This document shows, piece after piece, positions 1-6,935 of a stretch of 10,481 nt of DNA. Made by a program: the position numbers and the translations under genes. The stretch spans positions 1 through 10,481 of the forward strand of contig CAKUJH010000058.1 in NCBI GenBank assembly GCA_934661375.1. Direction: 5' to 3'. The notes below the pieces were generated by a model. That model was not told the DNA's origin and did not search any database. It saw only the letters and a program-made list of their open reading frames with translations. The stretch is from an uncultured Victivallales bacterium (GTDB taxonomy: Bacteria > Verrucomicrobiota > Lentisphaeria > Victivallales > UBA1829). How positions within the stretch are numbered: position 1 is the stretch's first letter; every line of letters begins with the position of its first letter.

Positions 1-12
1 TTCGCCGGAGGG

Positions 13-1050
13 TCAGTCGAACAGACGACCGTTACGGGGCGCTCCGGTCGAACTGCGCACAATCAAGTGACTCTGGATGAAACTCCGCGACATTTTAAGC
101 ATGGGGGGCGGGTGGATCAAACACTCCGCAAACTGAGCGGCGATTTTTTCGCCGAGTTCATCGAGATCGTAGGTCATCGTGGTGATGGTCGGGTTGGTGT
201 AGGCGCTGAAATTGTAGTTGCCGGTGCCGATCACGGAGAGCTGTTCCGGAACCCGGATCTTCATCTGGTCGGCGCAGTGAATGGCGCCCAGCGCATAGTC
301 GTCATCCTTGGCGAGAATGGCCGTGATTTCCGGGTGTCGGACCAGCAGTTCCCAGGTCTCCCGGCTGGCGATGTCTTCCAGATTTCCGCAGAAATCATTG
401 ATTCGGGTCAGAACCGGCAATCCGGCGGAAGTCATGGTATCCTGATACCCTCTGCAGTAAGCATCAGCCCCGGGAATACCGGGGTTGCCGCCAAGGTAGG
501 CAATGTTCTGATGTCCGAGTGACAGCAGATATTTTACGGCGGTATACGCTGTTTCATAACTGTCCTGGCCTATATAGCCGAACTGTTCCGGCAGCGAGTC
601 ATCGCAATGATCCACCAGCATTACGGGGATCTCCGAATCACAGAAATCATGCAACTGGTAAAGAATATGCTGTGGCGGCGTAATTAAAATCGCGCCGGAA
701 TACTGTTCATCCCGAAGCCGTTGAAGCAGCGTCTGTTGTTCCTTTTCAAAATCATAATAAAGGGCAGAACAGCAAATGGATTTCCCCCGGAAATGAAGGA
801 AGAGAGTTTCCAGCAGTTTGCGGTTGTATTCGGTTGGAACCGGATAGAAGTTAATGATGGCAACATATTTCTGTCGCATAATGCCGCAGCTGGCCTTATA
901 CCCCATTTGCTGAACACACTCCAGAACTTTTCTGCGAGTGGCTTCCGAAACGCCGATGCGGTTGTTGACAACTCTTGAAACTGTCGCAATGGAAACGCCC
1001 AACTGTTTCGCAACCCGGTAAATGCTTTTTTCTGATGCTTTCCTTGCCAT
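13..1050 (-). CDS. LacI-family transcriptional repressor
   Basis: A 345-residue protein, the usual length for the LacI/GalR family. Residues about 9-55 form the N-terminal helix-turn-helix and hinge region: YRVAKQLGVSIATVSRVVNN followed by SEATRRKVLECVQQMGY, which matches the family pattern closely. Residues about 60-335 resemble the periplasmic-binding-protein-like sensor fold, with recognisable stretches such as VKYLLSLGHQNIAYLGG and VPEQLSVIGTGNY. The ATG at 1050 is supported by an AGGAAG ribosome site (plus-strand 1058-1063) seven bases upstream. The gene is transcribed away from a sugar-use operon that begins 203 bp away, and a perfect palindrome covers that operon's presumed start site, so the most likely job is local repression of the operon until a sugar inducer binds. 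The inducer cannot be read from the sequence. No truncation or frameshift is visible. Confidence 0.95.
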   Translation of the reverse strand: MARKASEKSIYRVAKQLGVSIATVSRVVNNRIGVSEATRRKVLECVQQMGYKASCGIMRQKYVAIINFYPVPTEYNRKLLETLFLHFRGKSICCSALYYDFEKEQQTLLQRLRDEQYSGAILITPPQHILYQLHDFCDSEIPVMLVDHCDDSLPEQFGYIGQDSYETAYTAVKYLLSLGHQNIAYLGGNPGIPGADAYCRGYQDTMTSAGLPVLTRINDFCGNLEDIASRETWELLVRHPEITAILAKDDDYALGAIHCADQMKIRVPEQLSVIGTGNYNFSAYTNPTITTMTYDLDELGEKIAAQFAECLIHPPPMLKMSRSFIQSHLIVRSSTGAPRNGRLFD

Positions 1051-1076
1051 AGATCTTCTTCCTGATACGATTCCGT

Positions 1077-1105
1077 AATATACCTCATAAAGGTTGCTTT
1101 TTCAA
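1077..1105 (-). promoter_or_regulatory. Candidate sigma70 promoter of the lacI-type gene
   Basis: Read on the minus strand, TTGAAA (plus 1100-1105) and TATATT (plus 1077-1082) are separated by 17 bp, each matching 5 of 6 consensus bases. Transcription would start near 1070, about 20 bases before the repressor ATG and leaving room for the AGGAAG ribosome site. The 12-bp palindrome over the operon promoter lies about 95 bp upstream of this promoter, so any autoregulation would have to be indirect. The assignment is by pattern only. Confidence 0.5.
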
Positions 1106-1168
1106 CTGATATATTCCGGATCCGCTGCCGGATTTCAGAAAAATATGATTTTTTTTTGTTCTTACCCC

Positions 1169-1196
1169 TTGACTTTTCCGGATTTTTAAGTATAAT
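1169..1196 (+). promoter_or_regulatory. Strong sigma70-type promoter of the glycan operon
   Basis: TTGACT at 1169-1174 (5 of 6 matches to the -35 consensus) and a perfect TATAAT at 1191-1196 are separated by 16 bp. The predicted start is near 1202-1204, giving a leader of about 50 bases before the ATG at 1254, with GGAGGA at 1242-1247 six bases ahead of the start codon. The surrounding DNA is much more AT-rich than the coding regions, as expected for a promoter. The downstream genes have gaps of only 12-27 bp, so this is probably the main promoter for all five. Confidence 0.8.
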
Positions 1197-1199
1197 ATA

Positions 1200-1211
1200 T
1201 CTTACGTAAGA
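1200..1211. promoter_or_regulatory. Candidate LacI-family operator, perfect 12-bp palindrome
   Basis: TCTTACGTAAGA reads identically on both strands. It has the central CG step typical of LacI/GalR-family operators and overlaps the predicted transcription start, directly after the TATAAT box. A dimer bound here would block promoter use. The divergent neighbour encodes a LacI-family protein, which makes it the natural ligand. The pairing of protein and site is inferred; the palindrome and its position are directly visible. Confidence 0.75.
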
Positions 1212-1253
1212 CAAATCTGACATATAAACCCCAAAATAAATGGAGGAAGAACC

Positions 1254-2024
1254 ATGAAGCAGAGAAAACAAAAAAGTACACGGAGTATCCGAGTGAACAG
1301 TCTACGCTGGGCACACTTTACTCTTATAGAACTCCTTGTCGTTATTGCGATCATTGCCATTCTTGCGGGTATGCTGTTGCCGGCCCTGAACGCCGCCAGA
1401 GAAAAAGCACGGGGAATCTCCTGCGTCAACAACATGAAACAGCTCGGTCTGGGACAGAGCATGTATCAGAATTCCTTCGACGACTGGTGCGTTCCGATGA
1501 ACCGGAAAGCCGCCACTGGTTCAGGCTCCGAAAATGCGGATATCTGGGGGTATATTTTCTACAAGAACGATCTGACCAAACCGGCGCAGCTGTATTGTCC
1601 GACCTCTTTCCCGGAATGGGGTGAATACGGGGTGACCAACAGTGCGCATAACCGGGCAAGGTATGATGTCGACGCGGCTTACAGTCTGGTCTCCTATTCT
1701 TACAACATGCGGATCGGTGGTGGCGGCTGGGTCGGTTTCAAGCCGATCAAGGCGGCGCGGATGAAAATTCCGTCACGGCAGCCCATGTTTGTGGAGGGAG
1801 GCACACGCAATCAGCCGTTTACGGAAGGATATTTCCCGAGTTATCTGTGGAACTGGCAGGATAAAGTTCCGATGAACGGCATCATTTCTCCGCACAACAA
1901 TAAAATGCCGACGTTCACTGAAATGGGCAGCGGCAATGTTGTGTACGGCGACGGTCATGTCGAATCGGTTGTGCGCGTTGCCTATAAATTCAACTGGGAT
2001 CTGCTTTTTGTGCAGAGCAAGTAA
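1254..2024 (+). CDS. Type II secretion/type IV pilus pseudopilin-like protein
   Basis: A 256-residue protein with a prepilin N-terminus. A basic 21-residue leader is followed by FTLIELLVVIAIIAILAGML, with Phe22 as the expected first mature residue and Glu26 as the conserved Glu+5. The hydrophobic helix runs from about 24 to 43. The residue before the cleavage point is His rather than the usual Gly. The C-terminal part carries the HNN...VVYGDGHVE block related to the 'prepilin-type processing-associated H-X9-DG' domain, but with 18 residues between His214 and Asp233 rather than nine. Such proteins are abundant in Lentisphaerota and Planctomycetota; their function is poorly known, and they may be minor pilins or surface/secretion pseudopilins. 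The ATG at 1254 has a good GGAGGA site. It is the first gene of the operon, 27 bp before the large secreted enzyme, so a role in exporting or displaying that enzyme is conceivable but unproven. Confidence 0.88.
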   Translation: MKQRKQKSTRSIRVNSLRWAHFTLIELLVVIAIIAILAGMLLPALNAAREKARGISCVNNMKQLGLGQSMYQNSFDDWCVPMNRKAATGSGSENADIWGYIFYKNDLTKPAQLYCPTSFPEWGEYGVTNSAHNRARYDVDAAYSLVSYSYNMRIGGGGWVGFKPIKAARMKIPSRQPMFVEGGTRNQPFTEGYFPSYLWNWQDKVPMNGIISPHNNKMPTFTEMGSGNVVYGDGHVESVVRVAYKFNWDLLFVQSK

Positions 2025-2051
2025 TCCTGCTTCTCCGGAAAGGAAGTATTC

Positions 2052-5000
2052 ATGATGAAAAAAGCTGTCTTGATTTCTGCCGTTCTTGCTGCCGCCGGAC
2101 TGCTTGCCGCGGGCGAAGATCCCTCCCTGCTTTTTCGGGCGGATTTTGATACCTATTCCGTGTGGGCGGATTATGCCAAAGGCGCGAAAAATTCCGATCC
2201 CCGGCAATCTCCCGGTTTTCAGTCTCCGGATCTGCAGCTGCGGATGCACCAAGGCATACCGGGCAGCAAAAATTCGGTCTGCCTGACCAATGCGGAGAGT
2301 CTTTGTTATGCCAACTACCGCAACTTTGATCCGCAGCAGGGAACGGTCTCATTCTGGGTTTCCCCGAAAAACTGGACCCCTTCCAAACGAAAATTCGAAG
2401 TTTTTTTCACCGGGTCCAATCCCGGCGGTTTCAAATTGGTGATCGCCAAATGGATCGACGGTGAACTGCGTTTTTCGATTCATATGAACAATCAGGATGT
2501 CGGCGTAATCCGGGTCCCGATGCCGGATTCGGACTGGAAAGCGGACAGCTGGCACAAACTGGATGCCGTCTGGGATCAGACGGAAATGCGTTTTTATGTG
2601 GATGGAGTGCTTGCGAAAACAGCGGACATCTATTCGGTATTCAATCCATTGAAGTTCAAGACTCCGCGTCATTTTCCGAAAATGGCGGACGGGGCGAATA
2701 TCCGGTTCAATGATGCCCGCGGATATGCGTATGACAAAAATGATTCCACGGCGTATGACAATATCCGGATCTACAACCGGAAACTTTCGGCGGCGGAAAT
2801 CCAGGAAGATTATCTGAAAGTTTTTCCGCCGGCGAATCAGAAAGCAGAAATTCCGCTGGCTCCGGTGCCGCAGACGGAGACCGGAAGCGTATCCGTGGAC
2901 GGCAGGCTGGACGCCGCGGAATGGGCTGGAGCAACCCGTTTGCCTCTGATGAACGTCTGTAACAGCGTCAATGCAGGAAAACTTTATACCGGGAATGCTG
3001 TTCTGCTGAAACATGACCATGAAAATCTTTATATTGCCGCTGAACTGGAAGGCGAACCGAAAGCGATCGGCGCCGCCCGCGATGATGACGCAATCTGGCG
3101 GAATGACGATGCGCTGGAGCTGCACTTTGCCAAAGACGGAGTTCGCCGCCAGCTGGTCATCAACGCCAGTGGCATGGTCTGGGATGCAACTGGGACCGCC
3201 GGGCAGACATATATTCCAAATGGCAACACCGCGTGGAATCCTGCGGTAAAAACAGCGGCAGCTGCCGGACAGAACCGTTGGACGCTGGAAGCGGCAATTC
3301 CGCTGCATGAACTGGGGCTTTCCGGCGCAGGAGATTCTTTCCGCGCCAACTTCTACAAAAACTATCAGGATAAGGGACGTTTCGGCATGAGCTGGGCAGT
3401 ACAGCCGAAAGAGTATTTCAGCGATGAATATTTCGGAGAACTGCGGCTGGGCGGCAACCAGACCTTTTACAGCATTGTGAATTACGGTGATTACAGCCGC
3501 GGTCATTGGAGCGTGGAGCTGAAAGGCGAAAGCCGGCTTTCCGGCGCGGGCTCTCTCTCGTCTCTTGGAACAGTGATGAAGACATCCGGAAATCTGGTTA
3601 ACGGAAAAGCATGGAACGCAGAGCTTTCCGGCGGAACCTGGAACGGAACCGTCAATATCTTTCAGTCCGGGAAGAAGATCGGACGTTTGGCGGTCCGTTT
3701 TCATTATGACGCCAATCTTCAGATGACTGTCCGGGGAGATTATCCGCGGAAACAGATTCGGTTCAATCTTTCATTCGGCGGCCTTTACAAGACGCTTGCC
3801 GCACTGGCGGCGGAAAAACAGATCCGCGGAACCATTCTGCTGAAAACTCCGGAAGGCGAGACAATCCGCACGGCGGATTTCATTCCGTCGCAGCCGGAAA
3901 TGACTGTCTCCCTGCCGCTGGAGCCGGAGCTTGTCTCCGGGAAATATGAAGCAGTCGTACAGCTGAACGGCAAAGAACTGTCGCGGGAACATTCCGTGAG
4001 GTTCACCATTCCGGATCTGACTCCGTATCAGGAACGTCTTATGGCGGATCACAGCGTGCCGACTCCGTGGACTCCGGTCAAAGATTCCGGTTCGAATGTG
4101 TACACCGTGCTGAACCGGGAATACCGTTTCGGGCAGACGCCGTTTCCGGTTCAGATTTTGGCGGACGGCAAGGCACAGTTGAGCAGTGCGCCCGAATTGT
4201 TTGTCCGCACAGGAAAAGGAACAGAAAAAATCCACTGGCAGGATTTCACCCGCCGCGAACTTCATGAAGATCAGGCGGTTTTTACGGGGAAAGGAATTTC
4301 GGAATCACTGGAAATCCGCTGGAAAGGGGAACTGTTTTTTGACGGTACCTGGAAAGTGGATCTGGACGTTTCTCCGCGAAATGGAAAAGTCCGGCTGGAT
4401 TCACTGATGCTGAGTTACGCCGTTCCTGCGGAAAATGTCAAAGCAGTTCTGACGCCGTTCTATGCGCCCTGGCAGGGGAAAAAACTCCGGTATCGTTACA
4501 GCCGTACCCTGCTGGATTTTCTGATCTGGACAACGGGTTGGCGTCATGGTTTTGCCTGGATGCCGCTGGATTCCGCGAACTGGCACAATGCGCGGGGGGA
4601 ATCCCAGATCACTCTGACTCCGGAACAGAACAGTGTCCGGGTGGAAATCCGCTATATCAGCAAGCCGGTGGAACTGAATAAAACTGCGCGGTATTCCATG
4701 CTGATGATGGCGACTCCTGCGAAAAATGTTGAACCGGAACTGCGCAATTTCCATTTGGGACATCATACCGGATGGGGACGGCCCTACGCCGGGGAAAATG
4801 CCAAATGCAACGGACACATGAACGACGCCAACGGTTATACACAGGCTTACACTACACAGCCATGGGCGTCGCTGAAACCGTGGAAGCCGGAAAAATTCCG
4901 GGCTTATCTGGATGAACTGGCAAAGGACGGCATCGGTTATATGCCGTACAGTCAGCCGGGGTTCATTTCCCGTCTGGAACCGGAATATGATTTCTTCATA

Positions 5001-5993
5001 GACGACTGGCGGCTGATTCCCGGCATTGTGGGCGGAACCGCCGTAGATTACGACAACGGCAGCCGTTACGATTCCATTTCAACCTGTCAGGATGCCGGTT
5101 CAACGGATTACCACATGACCCTGCTGAAAAAATGTCTGGATGATTATCCGGATCTGATCGGAGTGTATTATGACCTCTGCCATGTGGTGCAGTGCAGCAA
5201 TCTGCGTCACGGCCATGGCGGTGTGGATGCTTTCGGACAGGAATACACCACCTCCAATGTGATGTCATTGCGCAATTTTCTGCTGCGGACCTACAAGCTG
5301 CTGCATCAGCGCGGCAAGTATCAGAAGATTCATGCACATCACCGGTTTGTGCCGTTTGCCCATACGTTTACGGATTTCGCGATCACGGGGGAACAGTACA
5401 ACGGAAAAATTCTTCAGGATGTGGAACACTTTTTCACGGAAAAAATTCCGGCTGGAGCGTACCGCACACTCTACAACCCGCAGGTTACCGGCATGAAAAT
5501 GCTGTTCAATTCGCATCTGGAAATACAGCCGATGTTCCGTCCCGGCGGGGAATGGGATTCGGTTTACGTGCGGACTCCGCGTCTGACACTGAAATTCGCA
5601 ACACCCATGCTGCTGCATGACATCGGAGTCGTCGGCTACTATTCCAACCGTGAGGTGATCGGCCGCTGTTTCACGGTATCCAATGAAGTTGCGCTCGGCA
5701 AAGCGGAATTCTGCGGCTACTGGGAGAACACTGCAGTAAAGTCGGCAAGTCCGAAAGTGTACGTGTCGTTGTACCGCTGGACGGAACCGTCACCGCATTC
5801 CCGGCTGCTGGTAATCGGCAATCTTGGTCGTACCGCACAGCCGGCGGCGTTGAAGATCAACTGGAACGAACTGGGAATTGAACCCGGGCATGCGGAATTC
5901 ATGGACGTCTGGAACAAGCAGAAACTCAACGGACTCGATTCGCTGGAAATTCCGGGCGAAGGATTCCGTCTGATTGGCATTAAAAACAAGTAA
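2052..5993 (+). CDS. Secreted LamG/CBM9-like/DUF6067 (GH123-like) glycoside hydrolase-type protein
   Basis: A 1313-residue multidomain protein. Residues 1-21 form a Sec signal peptide (MMKK, then an Ala/Leu-rich core ending near LLAAG), so it is exported. About 25-258 is a LamG/concanavalin-like sandwich (GTVSFWVSP, WHKLDAVWD, MRFYVDG, YDNIRIYNRKLSAAEIQEDY). About 280-467 is a CBM9/DOMON-like carbohydrate-binding domain (VSVDGRLDAAEW, LYIAAEL, DDALELHF, WTLEAAIPL). After an extra beta-rich stretch, about 665-900 resembles the DUF6067/GH123 N-terminal sandwich (PTPWTPV, NREYRFGQTPFPVQI). About 900-1240 looks like the catalytic barrel, with GVYYDLCHVVQCSN (Asp1041), a HGHGG motif and FTDFAITGEQYN (Glu1114). 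The C-terminal strands probably form a small sandwich. AGGAAG at 2041-2046 serves ATG 2052 or the adjacent ATG 2055; the choice changes one residue. Substrate is unknown; GH123 itself contains N-acetylgalactosaminidases, but this protein is only distantly like it. The fold calls are by recognition, not search. Confidence 0.8.
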   Translation: MMKKAVLISAVLAAAGLLAAGEDPSLLFRADFDTYSVWADYAKGAKNSDPRQSPGFQSPDLQLRMHQGIPGSKNSVCLTNAESLCYANYRNFDPQQGTVSFWVSPKNWTPSKRKFEVFFTGSNPGGFKLVIAKWIDGELRFSIHMNNQDVGVIRVPMPDSDWKADSWHKLDAVWDQTEMRFYVDGVLAKTADIYSVFNPLKFKTPRHFPKMADGANIRFNDARGYAYDKNDSTAYDNIRIYNRKLSAAEIQEDYLKVFPPANQKAEIPLAPVPQTETGSVSVDGRLDAAEWAGATRLPLMNVCNSVNAGKLYTGNAVLLKHDHENLYIAAELEGEPKAIGAARDDDAIWRNDDALELHFAKDGVRRQLVINASGMVWDATGTAGQTYIPNGNTAWNPAVKTAAAAGQNRWTLEAAIPLHELGLSGAGDSFRANFYKNYQDKGRFGMSWAVQPKEYFSDEYFGELRLGGNQTFYSIVNYGDYSRGHWSVELKGESRLSGAGSLSSLGTVMKTSGNLVNGKAWNAELSGGTWNGTVNIFQSGKKIGRLAVRFHYDANLQMTVRGDYPRKQIRFNLSFGGLYKTLAALAAEKQIRGTILLKTPEGETIRTADFIPSQPEMTVSLPLEPELVSGKYEAVVQLNGKELSREHSVRFTIPDLTPYQERLMADHSVPTPWTPVKDSGSNVYTVLNREYRFGQTPFPVQILADGKAQLSSAPELFVRTGKGTEKIHWQDFTRRELHEDQAVFTGKGISESLEIRWKGELFFDGTWKVDLDVSPRNGKVRLDSLMLSYAVPAENVKAVLTPFYAPWQGKKLRYRYSRTLLDFLIWTTGWRHGFAWMPLDSANWHNARGESQITLTPEQNSVRVEIRYISKPVELNKTARYSMLMMATPAKNVEPELRNFHLGHHTGWGRPYAGENAKCNGHMNDANGYTQAYTTQPWASLKPWKPEKFRAYLDELAKDGIGYMPYSQPGFISRLEPEYDFFIDDWRLIPGIVGGTAVDYDNGSRYDSISTCQDAGSTDYHMTLLKKCLDDYPDLIGVYYDLCHVVQCSNLRHGHGGVDAFGQEYTTSNVMSLRNFLLRTYKLLHQRGKYQKIHAHHRFVPFAHTFTDFAITGEQYNGKILQDVEHFFTEKIPAGAYRTLYNPQVTGMKMLFNSHLEIQPMFRPGGEWDSVYVRTPRLTLKFATPMLLHDIGVVGYYSNREVIGRCFTVSNEVALGKAEFCGYWENTAVKSASPKVYVSLYRWTEPSPHSRLLVIGNLGRTAQPAALKINWNELGIEPGHAEFMDVWNKQKLNGLDSLEIPGEGFRLIGIKNK

Positions 5994-6005
5994 AGGAGTC
6001 TGACA

Positions 6006-6923
6006 ATGAACACTAACTGGAAATCACCCTGGACGAAAACGGTCCGCATCCCCAGCTGCGGGGAAATGACGCCATTTTTCTTCAAAGGCAAAGAATACCG
6101 CGTGGTCAACCGCAAAAATATTGCGGCGTACAAATGCTATCCGGAAAGTTTTCCCGACAAAGGGATTCACGATGATCATTTCGAGATCTACAATGTGGAA
6201 GAAGACCGGATCATGTCCGCTCCGCTTTACAACTGTTATTTTGCCTCGGCATTCGTGCATGATGGCAGGGTATACTGTTTCTGCATTGATTACGAATTGG
6301 ATCGTCCGTGGTGGACAGCCCGGCGGCTGCTGATGCTGTCATCGGATGACCTGATCACCTGGACACGCCCGATGGCAGTGATTGAAGCGGAATCGAATGA
6401 ATCACTGTTCAACACGGCGGTAACGTACGACGGTGAAAAATTTGTGATGTTATATGAGAGCGACGATCCGCAGTACAAACCGAAATTCACCTTCAAATTT
6501 GCGGTTTCCAAAGATCTGATCCACTGGGAGAAAGTGCGGGATGCCGTCTACGGACGCAATAAATATGTCGGCGGACCGGCACTGGAATTTTTCGACGGCT
6601 GGTATTATGTGACGTATGTCAACATTTTTCCGAACCCGGTGGACGGCAGGGACAACTATGACACCCGGATAGCCCGTTCACGTGATCTGGTAAACTGGGA
6701 AGACGCACCGGAAGGCCGCAGTGTGTTGATGCCGACTTACACTTATCCTGATCCGACGCGTCCGCATCTGTGCGAAGACAACGCCAGTGATGCCGAATAT
6801 CTGGAAAAGGACGGTAAAGTGGTTGTATTCTGGAATGGCGGCAACCAGGAAAATCTGGGCGGAGCCTACATGTCGGAATGTCCGGGCACGCTCAAAGAAC
6901 TCTTTGAATCCTTTTTCAAGTAA
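6006..6923 (+). CDS. Cytoplasmic five-bladed beta-propeller glycosidase-like protein
   Basis: A 305-residue protein with no signal peptide. It shows the repeated blade signature of the GH32/43/68/117/130 beta-propeller superfamily: LMLSSDDLITWTRP (109-122), FKFAVSKDLIHWEKV (163-177) and RIARSRDLVNWEDAP (221-235), each a strand followed by an S-x-DL-x-x-W turn. Acidic candidates for catalysis lie at Asp56-Asp57, Glu128-Glu132 and Glu257-Asp258, but I cannot assign them. The ATG at 6006 follows AAGGAG (5993-5998) by seven bases, and the gap to the preceding stop is only 12 bp, so it is cotranscribed with its neighbours. A cytoplasmic place suggests that it acts on imported oligosaccharides. The exact family is uncertain; GH43-like or GH117-like is most likely, and a new branch is possible. 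Confidence 0.7.
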   Translation: MNTNWKSPWTKTVRIPSCGEMTPFFFKGKEYRVVNRKNIAAYKCYPESFPDKGIHDDHFEIYNVEEDRIMSAPLYNCYFASAFVHDGRVYCFCIDYELDRPWWTARRLLMLSSDDLITWTRPMAVIEAESNESLFNTAVTYDGEKFVMLYESDDPQYKPKFTFKFAVSKDLIHWEKVRDAVYGRNKYVGGPALEFFDGWYYVTYVNIFPNPVDGRDNYDTRIARSRDLVNWEDAPEGRSVLMPTYTYPDPTRPHLCEDNASDAEYLEKDGKVVVFWNGGNQENLGGAYMSECPGTLKELFESFFK

Positions 6924-6935
6924 GGCGCTTGGAAC

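Noticed and set aside
1120..1133. Short inverted repeat ATCCG-CTGC-CGGAT in the divergent region
   Set aside because: The arms are only five bases long. CCGGAT-like words are very frequent throughout this GC-biased sequence, and the repeat is not positioned over either promoter.
684..1271. A 195-codon minus-strand frame spanning the divergent promoter region
   Set aside because: It overlaps the repressor gene in another frame and would run across the promoter and operator. No domain is visible.
2025..2051. Possible terminator between the pseudopilin and the large enzyme
   Set aside because: The 27-bp gap contains no stable hairpin or T-run, only the ribosome site for the next gene, so the genes are most likely cotranscribed.
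2349..3704. A 451-codon open frame on the minus strand inside the large secreted enzyme
   Set aside because: It is antisense to clear LamG and CBM9-like domains; the protein has the same artefactual composition as the other shadow frames.
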